From assembly GCA_028282925.1 (NCBI GenBank), contig JANQGV010000158.1, positions 1-62,739 on the forward strand: a DNA stretch of 62,739 bases, written 5' to 3'. This DNA comes from Thermodesulfobacteriota bacterium (GTDB lineage: Bacteria; Desulfobacterota; WTBG01; CAIYCZ01; CAIRTM01). The first letter of the stretch is position 1. Each line of letters opens with the position of its first letter. Below are positions 8,870 to 17,525 of the stretch, one piece after another. Made by a program: the position numbers and the translations under genes. Under the pieces are notes generated by a model that was not told the DNA's origin, ran no database searches, and saw nothing but the letters and a program-made list of their open reading frames with translations.

Positions 8870-11800
8870 AATCACTAAAGTTCCCCTGGATGGAACGGTG
8901 CTCATCGAGGCCGGGGCCGGCACCGGCAAGACCTTTACCATTGAGCATCTCTTTCTGAGGTTTATCCTTGAACGCAGGCTTGACGTTACAGGCATTCTGG
9001 TTGTTACCTTTACTGAGGCCGCTACAAAGGAGTTGCGCGACCGTATACGCAATCGGCTCACCGAGGCGTACGGTTATGTAACGGGCTCCTGTCCCTGCAT
9101 AGGCGACACGCTTCTTGATATCATCACGTCCTGCCGAAAAAACTCTTCCGATGATGAACTACGGTCGCTGCTGAGAAAAGCCGTTATTGCCTTTGACGAG
9201 GCCGCTGTTTTTACCATTCACGGTTTTTGTCGCAAAATGCTGGCCGACAATTCGTTTGAAAGCGCCCTCCCCTTTGACGCCGAACTCCTCAAAGACCAGG
9301 CACCTGTCATCCAGGAAATTGCCGACGATTTCTGGCGCACACGTTTCAGCACGGAAAATGCTCTGTTCGGGGCTGTAGCCCTGAAGAATCATCTTGGGCC
9401 CGACGGTCTCGCGCGCTTTGCCGGCGAATGTGTCACACGCCCCACTGCCCGGCTTGTACCCGACCGGGCTTCTGCAGCGCCGGAAACACTTATGGATGTT
9501 TTCGAACACCTTTGCACAACCTGGCAAGAATCTCGGGAGGAGATCAAGCAACTGCTCTACAACGACAAGGGCCTGAAGCGGTCAGAAAAATTCTTTCGGG
9601 AGGACATGCTCGACCACGCCTGCACACATCTGGACCTTCTGTGCAGCGGCACGGCCACACCCGATTCTCTGCGCTCCCTGGAAAAATTTACGGCAACAGC
9701 CGTCGGCGAAGCAACAAAGAAAAAAGCGGAACCGCCCGGGCATGCTTTCTTTGACCTGTGCGATTCTTTTATCGGCAGTGAACAGGATTTTATCCTTTCA
9801 GTCAAACTGACGTTTGCCGAATTCGTCAAAAGAGAACTCCGCCTGCGTAAAGCAGCCGGCAACGTCCTGTCCTTTGACGACCTGCTCATTAATCTGCGCA
9901 ACGCCCTGCTGGCCCCTTCGGGCGTGCTGCTTCGGCAGGCCGTCCGCAGAACGTTTTCGGCCGCCCTGATAGATGAGTTTCAGGATACCGATCCCGTGCA
10001 ATATGATATTTTCACCACCCTGTTCAGCGGCAACAGTCACAGTTTGTTTCTTATCGGCGATCCAAAACAGTCCATATACCGCTTTCGCGGTGCCGATATT
10101 TTTGCCTATATGCAAGCAGCAGAAGCCGCTTCATCAAAAAAATTCACCCTTGAAACAAACTATCGTTCGGAGCAGCCGCTGGTGGACGCCGTCAACTCTC
10201 TGTTCTCATTTCCAGAAAACCCTTTCGTACTGGGTACGACTATCGACTTTCAACCAATGCGAACCGCACCGGGCAGCAAGGGTAATGAAGAACCACTGTT
10301 GATTAATAGGGAGCCCGGTTCCGGCTGTGTGCTCTGGTTTTTGAAGCGGGCCGTGCCCGACAAAAAAGGCAGCGGACCCTCCAAGGCCGAAGCGCGCGAA
10401 GCGGCCCTGCGTGCAACGGTTGCTGAAATTGCCCGGCTGTTGCGGCTTGCAGACGATTCCAGGGCCTGCCTCGGCCCGCGCCCCATCACCCCTGCCGACA
10501 TTGCCGTGCTGGTTACCTGGAACGAGGATGCCCGGCGTTGCAGGGAAGCCCTTTCACGGGCTGGTATTCCCGCCGTTGTCAGTAAAACCGGCAATGTGTT
10601 TACGACGGATGAGGCCGACGAGTTTGAGTTGCTTTTGCGTGCCGTTGCCGCCCCGGGGATACCCGGCAGGCTCAATGCCGCCCTGGCTACACCCCAGATC
10701 GGCTGCAAAGGTACCGATATCCTTGAATTCATTGAAAGCGACGAAAGAATTCAGGAATATGACCGGCACCTTGAACACTTTTTTCTTTTCAACGAGTTAT
10801 GGCATTCCAAAGGCTTTATTCGAATGTTCAGGGAATTGATGTCCACGTACCGTGTTCGCCGGCACTTACTGTCCAGAGAGGGAGGCGACAGGAAACTTAC
10901 CAATTTCCTGCACCTCGCCGAACTGACTCACACCGCCTCACTTGAAAGGCGCCTTGGTATTTCCGGCGTTCTCTCCTGGTTGTCTGAGCAAAGAGCCGCC
11001 GTTCATGAGGCGGAAGAGCATGAGCTCCGGCTTGAACGCGATGATGCCGCCGTTCAGATCATGACCGTACACAAAAGCAAGGGTCTCGAATTTCCTGTTG
11101 TCTTTTGCCCCTTCATGTGGCAGGGAAGCGCTGAACCTTCAGGCGAGCTTATTACCTTTCACCGGAATGGAGAAGCCTGCCTTGCACTCAGCCCGGACGC
11201 CTGCGACACGGCGGACATTGATCAGGCCGGACGTGAAAACATGGCGGAACTTATGCGGCTACTCTATGTTGCTCTTACCCGGGCCCGCAATCGCTGCTAT
11301 GTAACCTGTGGTAAAATCGGCGTTAAAGGCGCATCCAGCCTTGATTACCTGTTCGGCGGAGGTCTGGCGGATTACACAGACGACCTTGCTGCACTGCAGG
11401 ATAAACACAAGGGATTGAAAGAAGAGGTTCTGTTCGAAACGATTAAAGACTATACCACATCATCAGGAAACAGCCTGATGCTGTGCGAACCGCCGCAAGA
11501 AATTCCGGAGCGCTACAGTCCGCATGACCGCGAGTCGGAAACCGATTTTTCTTTTCAGCGTCTCAGCAATCCCATATGCACCGATTGGGGCATAGCAAGC
11601 TATTCTCTGCTGACGTCCGGCGAACGCCATGCCACTGCTCACGCCCACCCGGAAGCCATCCTGCGGGACGAACCTGTTCACGGGCCGGGGCAGCTTTCGG
11701 AATATGCGTCTCCGGGCTTTTTCAGATTCCCCCGCGGTACGGTTGCCGGATCATGTGTACACTCGATTTTTGAACAACTGGATTTCTCACTGTGCGACAC

Positions 11801-12470
11801 ATCAGCCGTCAAATCCCTTATTGATTCAACCCTTGCAACCTTCGGCCTCAGGGAAAACACCGATACCGGTCCACAAAACCGAACCGACGCCGTTTATGAT
11901 ATGCTGACCAGGGTAATGACCACTCCGTTGAATACCGACAACGAACGTTTCTCCCTGTCCGGCATTCCTGCCCGAAACCGCCTGACTGAAATGAGCTTCT
12001 TCTATCCCCTGCGACGAATCTCCCCGGACGACCTTGCATCCTACAGCACCCGACACGGCGTGCATGCGGACCCCATGGCGGAACAGACCGGCCGCCTCGT
12101 TTTCAAGCCCGTTCAGGGGTACATGCAGGGATTTATCGACCTTGTTTTTCTCCAGAACGGAAAATACTACCTGCTCGACTGGAAGACCAATCATCTTGGC
12201 GACCATTTCGACGATTACACCGGCGACAACCTGAAACAGTGCATGTCCGCTTCGCACTATACGCTGCAATACTATATTTATACCGTAGCACTGCACAAAT
12301 ACCTTGCCGCACGTATTGAGGACTACAGCTACGCCGATCATTTCGGCGGCGTTTTCTATCTGTTCGTACGCGGCATATCTCCGGACCATCCGGACCGCGG
12401 CATATTTTACGACCGCCCCCGGCCCGATGCAATTGCGGAGCTGACGGCATTGTTGTGTGAGGGTATATAA
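8856..12470 (+). CDS. recB: Exodeoxyribonuclease V subunit beta (RecB)
   Basis: About 1204 residues: a 3'-5' SF1A helicase and nuclease of RecBCD. Visible motifs in order are Walker A AGAGTGKT (about 19-26), IDEFQDTDPVQYDIF (Walker B), GDPKQSIYRFRGADIFAY, LETNYRSEQPL, VHKSKGLEFPVVF, LLYVALTRARNRCY, and a C-terminal RecB nuclease domain with GFIDLVF and LDWKTN (the Asp...Asp-x-Lys metal centre). The ATG at 8856 is preceded by GAGAGGAG and overlaps the end of recC. All catalytic motifs appear intact, so the enzyme is predicted to be functional. Confidence 0.95.
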   Translation: MQPLEITKVPLDGTVLIEAGAGTGKTFTIEHLFLRFILERRLDVTGILVVTFTEAATKELRDRIRNRLTEAYGYVTGSCPCIGDTLLDIITSCRKNSSDDELRSLLRKAVIAFDEAAVFTIHGFCRKMLADNSFESALPFDAELLKDQAPVIQEIADDFWRTRFSTENALFGAVALKNHLGPDGLARFAGECVTRPTARLVPDRASAAPETLMDVFEHLCTTWQESREEIKQLLYNDKGLKRSEKFFREDMLDHACTHLDLLCSGTATPDSLRSLEKFTATAVGEATKKKAEPPGHAFFDLCDSFIGSEQDFILSVKLTFAEFVKRELRLRKAAGNVLSFDDLLINLRNALLAPSGVLLRQAVRRTFSAALIDEFQDTDPVQYDIFTTLFSGNSHSLFLIGDPKQSIYRFRGADIFAYMQAAEAASSKKFTLETNYRSEQPLVDAVNSLFSFPENPFVLGTTIDFQPMRTAPGSKGNEEPLLINREPGSGCVLWFLKRAVPDKKGSGPSKAEAREAALRATVAEIARLLRLADDSRACLGPRPITPADIAVLVTWNEDARRCREALSRAGIPAVVSKTGNVFTTDEADEFELLLRAVAAPGIPGRLNAALATPQIGCKGTDILEFIESDERIQEYDRHLEHFFLFNELWHSKGFIRMFRELMSTYRVRRHLLSREGGDRKLTNFLHLAELTHTASLERRLGISGVLSWLSEQRAAVHEAEEHELRLERDDAAVQIMTVHKSKGLEFPVVFCPFMWQGSAEPSGELITFHRNGEACLALSPDACDTADIDQAGRENMAELMRLLYVALTRARNRCYVTCGKIGVKGASSLDYLFGGGLADYTDDLAALQDKHKGLKEEVLFETIKDYTTSSGNSLMLCEPPQEIPERYSPHDRESETDFSFQRLSNPICTDWGIASYSLLTSGERHATAHAHPEAILRDEPVHGPGQLSEYASPGFFRFPRGTVAGSCVHSIFEQLDFSLCDTSAVKSLIDSTLATFGLRENTDTGPQNRTDAVYDMLTRVMTTPLNTDNERFSLSGIPARNRLTEMSFFYPLRRISPDDLASYSTRHGVHADPMAEQTGRLVFKPVQGYMQGFIDLVFLQNGKYYLLDWKTNHLGDHFDDYTGDNLKQCMSASHYTLQYYIYTVALHKYLAARIEDYSYADHFGGVFYLFVRGISPDHPDRGIFYDRPRPDAIAELTALLCEGI

Positions 12471-12557
12471 TCAAGTGATTTTCCTCGCCCATAGGCGAGA
12501 CTTAAGGAAGCACTCTCCATAAAGGGTGCGTGAAAAAATCTACAACAGTACCAGCAG

Positions 12558-12845
12558 CATTGGTTACTAGAAGCATTTAACCTTTGATTAGTTACGGGAT
12601 TTCTTAATCCCATTGCAGCGCAGCCGAGTGCAACGATTTCAGGAGGAGATAAGGGTCGACATGTTTGAGCCCCGCTCTTCAGGGGCGAGTTTGTTGACCC
12701 GCCGACTGAAATCGTGCCGCGAGGGTATCCCGCCTGTTAAGGCGGGACAAGGTGCAGGGCGCCTTTTCTTTTGCCTCCTTTTCTTTGGGGCGAACGAAGA
12801 AAAGGGGGAGAAGACGCGTAGCGTCTTATAAACGTATTCTGCCCT
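12558..12845. repeat. Repeat family C, copy 1
   Basis: About 285 bp with a homologous copy at about 24841-25130, roughly 85-90% alike by eye. It is rich in nested hairpins (GAGCCCCGCTCTTCAGGGGC; CCCGCCTgttaAGGCGGG). A longer inverted pair is ACGATTTCAG with CTGAAATCGT. A strong Shine-Dalgarno-like AGGAGGAG precedes an ATG at 12661 opening a small frame (MFEPRSSGASLLTRRL). That frame also opens in copy 2, but the two frames diverge after about 45 codons, so a real protein is doubtful. The element separates recB from recD and fills that 441-base gap. Confidence 0.8.
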
Positions 12846-12911
12846 AAGCGCCAAAAGTTATTCGGGTATCCCGGCTCTAAACCGTGGCTTTATCAACTTA
12901 CTAAAAAAACT

Positions 12912-14771
12912 ATGAACATCCAAGACATGTATCAACTTCATCGCCTCGGCATCTTGAACGACATCGATATTCAGTGTGCCGCATTCCTCAACAGCCTGGC
13001 AGGCGACTCGGGCAGTGATGCAGTGTTTATCGCCGCCGCCTTGACCAGCAACACCACCACCGATGCAAAGCATACCTGCCTCGACCTGGCCGGTGCAGCC
13101 GACAAGACCGTTTTACAACTTTTTCCGGATATTCCCGAGAGTGAGCAAAAACAACTCAACGTGCAAAAAACCCCGCTGCTCTCCGATTGGATTTCCCGCC
13201 TGCAGTCAAGCACTGTTGTCGGACTGCCGGGGTCCTATACCCCTCTCATACTTGATGAAGGCAACCGCCTGTACTTCTATCGTTTCTGGCAGTATGAGCA
13301 GCAGCTTGCCTGCGCAATCAGACAGCGGCTTTCACAAAAGCCGCTGGAACTCGACAACCAGGTACTGACCGACGGCCTGAGGAGATATTTCATCGAGTCT
13401 CCCACGGACCCGGACTGGCAGCAGGTGGCTGCCTTTACGGCCCTTGGCCGGCATTTCACGGTTATAACCGGCGGACCCGGCACCGGCAAAACCTATACGG
13501 TTACGACGATCATGGCTTTACTGCTGGAACAAAAGCCCGATGCCGCTGTTCGGTTGTGCGCTCCGACCGGCAAAGCAGCCGCCCGCCTGCAGGATTCGGT
13601 TCGTTCCACTGTTCTCAACATGCCCTGCAGCGATACAATCCGCAGCCTTATTCCTGAGACTGCCTCCACAATCCACCGCCTGTTGGGGTCGCGTCCGCTG
13701 GCCGGTTCGTTCGTTCACAACCGCGGCAACCCGGTCGCCGTTGACCTGCTTATTGTAGATGAGGCATCCATGGTACCACTGAACCTTATGGCAAAGCTGC
13801 TTGAAGCTGTGCCTGAAACCGCTTCCGTAATACTACTGGGAGACAAGGACCAGTTGGCATCGGTTGAAGCAGGCGCAATTCTCAGCGACATATGCGACGC
13901 AGCCGGGGCTAACCGCTTTTCACCGGACTTCCGTTCACGCTATCAAAGCCTGACCGGCACGGAGATTCCCGCACAAAACCGTATCGAACAGCCCCACCTT
14001 CTGACGGACTGTACTGTTGAACTGCAACACAGCTATCGTTTTGACTCTGACCGCAATATCGGCCGGCTCAGCCGTGAAATCAACAGCGGCAATGACGAGA
14101 CCGTCAGGGACCTGCTGTCGAGCGGAACTTCGGCCCCGCTTACGTTTTCTCCGTTGCCGACGCCGGAAACCGTTCAAAAAAATCTCCGGCAACGAATCAG
14201 CAACTGGTATGCCGAAATCATTGCTTCCCCCGACGTGCAGACGGCTTTTGAGGCGTATAACCGGTTCCGTTTATTATGCTCGCACCGTACGGGCCGTTAT
14301 GGAGCAGAGATGGCAAACAAGCTGGCTGAAACGACTCTCTCCATCCGGCACACTGTGACACCACAGGGCCTGCAGTATCACGGACGCCCAATAATAATTA
14401 CCGAAAACGATTATACCAACCAGTTGTTTAACGGAGATACCGGCCTTATCTGGAACAGCGGAACCCGCGACATACAGGCATTTTTTCCGGCCCCAGGCAA
14501 TACTGTACGCTCAATCGCCCTCAGCCGCCTGCCCCGCCACCAGACGGCCTTTGCCATGACTATTCATAAATCCCAGGGTTCGGAGTTCGACGACATTTTG
14601 ATCATTCTTCCCGACCATGACTCATTGCTTTTGACCCGCGAATTGCTTTACACCGGTATCACCCGCGCCCGTTCAACCGTTGAACTGTGGGCCGACATCG
14701 ATATCATTGCTGCAGCTGTTCAGCGCCGTACACATCGAACCTCCGGGTTACGGGATGCACTAACTGCATAA
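12912..14771 (+). CDS. recD: Exodeoxyribonuclease V subunit alpha (RecD)
   Basis: 619 residues, the standard RecD size; the 5'-3' SF1B helicase of RecBCD. Motifs: Walker A GGPGTGKT (about 187-194), DLLIVDEASMV (Walker B), VILLGDKDQLASVEAGAIL, LQHSYRFD, and the C-terminal TIHKSQGSEFDDI and LLYTGITRARSTVEL. No Shine-Dalgarno is obvious before the ATG at 12912. With the 0.4 kb repeat between recB and recD, its expression may be partly uncoupled from recCB. It differs from the RecD2-type helicase at 38.2-40.4 kb. Confidence 0.94.
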   Translation: MNIQDMYQLHRLGILNDIDIQCAAFLNSLAGDSGSDAVFIAAALTSNTTTDAKHTCLDLAGAADKTVLQLFPDIPESEQKQLNVQKTPLLSDWISRLQSSTVVGLPGSYTPLILDEGNRLYFYRFWQYEQQLACAIRQRLSQKPLELDNQVLTDGLRRYFIESPTDPDWQQVAAFTALGRHFTVITGGPGTGKTYTVTTIMALLLEQKPDAAVRLCAPTGKAAARLQDSVRSTVLNMPCSDTIRSLIPETASTIHRLLGSRPLAGSFVHNRGNPVAVDLLIVDEASMVPLNLMAKLLEAVPETASVILLGDKDQLASVEAGAILSDICDAAGANRFSPDFRSRYQSLTGTEIPAQNRIEQPHLLTDCTVELQHSYRFDSDRNIGRLSREINSGNDETVRDLLSSGTSAPLTFSPLPTPETVQKNLRQRISNWYAEIIASPDVQTAFEAYNRFRLLCSHRTGRYGAEMANKLAETTLSIRHTVTPQGLQYHGRPIIITENDYTNQLFNGDTGLIWNSGTRDIQAFFPAPGNTVRSIALSRLPRHQTAFAMTIHKSQGSEFDDILIILPDHDSLLLTRELLYTGITRARSTVELWADIDIIAAAVQRRTHRTSGLRDALTA

Positions 14772-14943
14772 CAAGGCCCTCACTGTTAAGATCTCCATCC
14801 TGCAGGGCCTTTGCAAACCGCTGGTCCGACGACACGTACCCGCTTGGCCTGACAATGTTGCTTTGGTGCAGATCCATATAATGCCTTGCGGAACCAACCG
14901 AAACTGGTAAAATAGTCAGATCGTCGAGGGGATTCACATTGCG

Positions 14944-14969
14944 GTTTTAGTGATACCATGCGCTAAAAC
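14944..14969. promoter_or_regulatory. Inverted repeat before aldo/keto reductase
   Basis: GTTTTAG at 14944-14950 and CTAAAAC at 14963-14969 form a 7-bp inverted repeat with a 12-base spacer, centred about 43 bases before the reductase start. This is an operator-like arrangement. No regulator is known, and a leader hairpin is equally possible. Confidence 0.35.
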
Positions 14970-14999
14970 AATACCACTAATCATACTGAAAGAAAAATC

Positions 15000-16040
15000 A
15001 TGAAAAAGATTCGACTCGGCAAAACCGACCTTATGGTACCCCAAATTGGTTTCGGCGGCATTCCGATTCAGACCCCTCCCGAAGAAACGGCCATAAGCCT
15101 TGTACGTGATTCCCTTGACCTGGGTATTAACTTCATCGATACTTCGCGCATGTACACCAACAGCGAGGAACGTATCGGCAAGGCGATACAGGGACGTCGT
15201 CAGGACGTTTACCTGGCAAGCAAGTCCGCTTCCCGAACAACAGATGCCGTAGAAGCCGACCTTGAAACCAGTTTAGGGAACCTGCAGACCGATTACATCG
15301 ACCTCTACCAGTTTCACAATGTGAGCACATCCGAAGACTTACAGGCGGTGCTTGCCCCGGGCGGCCCGCTGGATGTTGTGCGCACAGCCCGCGATAAAGG
15401 CCGCATACGTCACATCGGCATAACATCACACCGTCTCTCGGTGGCAAAAGAGGCCATACTGACCGGTCATTTCGAAACCGTTATGGTGGCGCTCAACTTT
15501 GTCAACACCGAAGCGGCCGATGAACTGTTGCCCCTGGCGAAAGATCGTGATGTGGGTGTAATCATCATGAAGCCTATGGCCGGGGGCATGCTGGAAAACC
15601 CGGCGCTGTCTTTCAAGTACCTTCGACGGTTCCCGGACGTGCTGACCCTGATCGGCATTGCCCGCCGGGGTGAAATGAAAGAAATACTCGATATTGTGCA
15701 GGCCACCGACCCGATCACACCGGAAGAAGAAAAGGAGATGGACCGCATCCGCGATGAGTTGGGAACCGGATTTTGCCGCATGTGCAACTACTGCCAGCCC
15801 TGCCCCCAAAAAATCATGATATCAGCCATTATGTATACCCAGGTTGCCCTTAAACGCTTTGACCCCGAGCGTATCTTCACCGGCGAATGGGACTCGTTTA
15901 TGAACAAAATAGAGGACTGTGTCGACTGTGGTAAATGCGAAGAGCGTTGCCCGTATCAACTGCCCATACGGGAACGCATACGTGAACTGGGCACCCGGTA
16001 CTTCGCCGCCCGTGACGCGTATATGGCGCAATCAAAATGA
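15000..16040 (+). CDS. Aldo/keto reductase with C-terminal 4Fe-4S domain
   Basis: 346 residues. The N-terminal about 250 residues are an aldo/keto reductase TIM barrel: GFGGIPI, LGINFIDTSRMYTNSEERIG (the catalytic Asp/Tyr region), LASKSA (Lys), LDLYQFH-like DYIDLYQFHN, then IMKPMAGG. The C-terminus carries two cysteine clusters, CRMCNYCQPCP (about 257) and CVDCGKCEERCP (about 309), consistent with 4Fe-4S binding. This fused subtype is common in anaerobes and probably couples carbonyl reduction to ferredoxin-like electron transfer; the substrate is unknown. An FAD oxidoreductase starts 9 bases after the stop, so the two likely form an operon. Confidence 0.88.
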   Translation: MKKIRLGKTDLMVPQIGFGGIPIQTPPEETAISLVRDSLDLGINFIDTSRMYTNSEERIGKAIQGRRQDVYLASKSASRTTDAVEADLETSLGNLQTDYIDLYQFHNVSTSEDLQAVLAPGGPLDVVRTARDKGRIRHIGITSHRLSVAKEAILTGHFETVMVALNFVNTEAADELLPLAKDRDVGVIIMKPMAGGMLENPALSFKYLRRFPDVLTLIGIARRGEMKEILDIVQATDPITPEEEKEMDRIRDELGTGFCRMCNYCQPCPQKIMISAIMYTQVALKRFDPERIFTGEWDSFMNKIEDCVDCGKCEERCPYQLPIRERIRELGTRYFAARDAYMAQSK

Positions 16041-16049
16041 CCGTGTACA

Positions 16050-17363
16050 ATGAAACAGTTTGACCTCATCATAGTCGGCGCCGGACCCGGCGGGCTCGGT
16101 GCCTGCTTGCAGGCCGCAACGCGCGGCCTTAAAACCGCGCTGATAGAACGCCGTTCAATCCTGTCCCCCCTTACGCGCTCCTGTTCTGAAGGCATTCTCT
16201 ACGAGGAAGAATACGGCGGTGATGCCGTTGATATCGACAGGGAGCAGAGACGGATCCGTTTTCGATCTGCCGACTTCTCCCTGCAGTATAGCGGTCCGGT
16301 CCGGTATGCCCCGGCATTCATAAACTTGTCTCCCGCCGGCAAGCCGATGCGTATTGTACGCTTCGACGGCAAGCCCGTTCATATTGTTGTCGACAAGGCC
16401 ATGATGCTTGAAGAGAATTTGGCAGCCGTTTGTACCGCAGGTGTTGATTTCTTTCCCGGCCATACCGTTCTCTCCGTTGAAAACGAACCTGACGCAGTCA
16501 CTGTGCACACCGACCGGCAATCCTTTTCCGGCCGCTTCCTGATCGCCTCCGACGGGCATAATTCACTCTGCGCCCGCAGCATCGATCTCAACCGGGACAG
16601 AACCTTTTACGGTACCATGATGACCGCCTGCTGGCATATAGAAGGCTTCGAACCCCCTGAGCCCTGCCACATGCATCTGCTTGAAGGGGCCGGCGGCCCG
16701 GCCATGATCTGCTTCTGTCCCCGTGTGTACGACGGCCAGTACAATGTCGTTCTTGGAGATTTCAATCCCGCAACCGACTTTGACGCTCTTTTCAGCAGGA
16801 TACAATCATCGTCCTATCTTTCGCGTTTTTTTACCGGCAGTTTTGCAGTGCGTCATAAACTCGCCTGCATCCTGAACTTGTTCAGCCCCCTCACCGACCC
16901 CTGCAGAGGATCCACCTTTGTCATCGGTGATGCGGCCTGGATGGGTCAGACCAGCAACACCCATGCAGCCCTGTGCGGATATCATGCAGTTGAGGCAATC
17001 CACACCGCTTTGCAGAACGGTCTAACCGGCGACGCCGTTTTTGTACCGTACCGCACGTGGTGGCAGAAAAGCTATGTGAATCACATGATGATTCCCGGAG
17101 CCAATATGTTTGAACTGCTCAACGGCAGCGAACTCGATACCCTGTTTGCTGCCTTGCCGGATTCCATTTCCGGATCCCTGGAGCCCCACGCCGCCCGAGA
17201 CTATATGGGTCGCTTTTTCCAGCAGTTTCTACCCAAACTGGGCATAACCCACCCCGCGCTTGTCCAGAAAATAGCCGCCATCCAGCAACTTGACAAAGAA
17301 AGCGCCTGGGAGGACAAAAGAAAGCTCGGATTTCCTGTACGCAAAACGGTCCCCCTGGACTAA
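16050..17363 (+). CDS. FAD-dependent oxidoreductase, geranylgeranyl reductase/FixC type
   Basis: 437 residues. The N-terminal Rossmann motif is DLIIVGAGPGGLGACLQAA (residues 4-22). A second FAD-contact block is LIASDGHNSLCAR (about 162-174), and a third is FVIGDAAWMGQ (about 290-300). This order is typical of the GGR/FixC/para-hydroxybenzoate hydroxylase superfamily. The substrate could be an isoprenoid lipid or quinone but cannot be fixed from sequence. It is co-oriented and closely spaced with the preceding ferredoxin-tailed reductase, which may be its redox partner. No clear ribosome binding site is seen before the ATG. Confidence 0.75.
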   Translation: MKQFDLIIVGAGPGGLGACLQAATRGLKTALIERRSILSPLTRSCSEGILYEEEYGGDAVDIDREQRRIRFRSADFSLQYSGPVRYAPAFINLSPAGKPMRIVRFDGKPVHIVVDKAMMLEENLAAVCTAGVDFFPGHTVLSVENEPDAVTVHTDRQSFSGRFLIASDGHNSLCARSIDLNRDRTFYGTMMTACWHIEGFEPPEPCHMHLLEGAGGPAMICFCPRVYDGQYNVVLGDFNPATDFDALFSRIQSSSYLSRFFTGSFAVRHKLACILNLFSPLTDPCRGSTFVIGDAAWMGQTSNTHAALCGYHAVEAIHTALQNGLTGDAVFVPYRTWWQKSYVNHMMIPGANMFELLNGSELDTLFAALPDSISGSLEPHAARDYMGRFFQQFLPKLGITHPALVQKIAAIQQLDKESAWEDKRKLGFPVRKTVPLD

Positions 17364-17439
17364 TCGTGTTGTCGAGAATACCGGACACCTCCAATTTATT
17401 TCCCGCACTGCTGAGTAATAATACCTAGATTATTTAGTC

Positions 17440-17468
17440 TTGACGCCCCTGCCGCCACCATTTATATT
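17440..17468 (+). promoter_or_regulatory. Predicted sigma70 promoter for FapA-like gene
   Basis: TTGACG at 17440-17445, a 17-base spacer, then TATATT at 17463-17468. This places a start site about 50 bases before the FapA-like gene. Confidence 0.5.
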
Positions 17469-17525
17469 TTTTATAGACCGTTAGTATAACATCCCGTTTT
17501 TCTGGCATAAGATGATCATTGAACT

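Noticed and set aside
14704-14939. 77-codon minus-strand frame between recD and the aldo/keto reductase
   Set aside because: It overlaps recD by about 70 bases, needs a GTG start without a ribosome binding site, and matches no family I recognise; a chance frame or relic is more likely.
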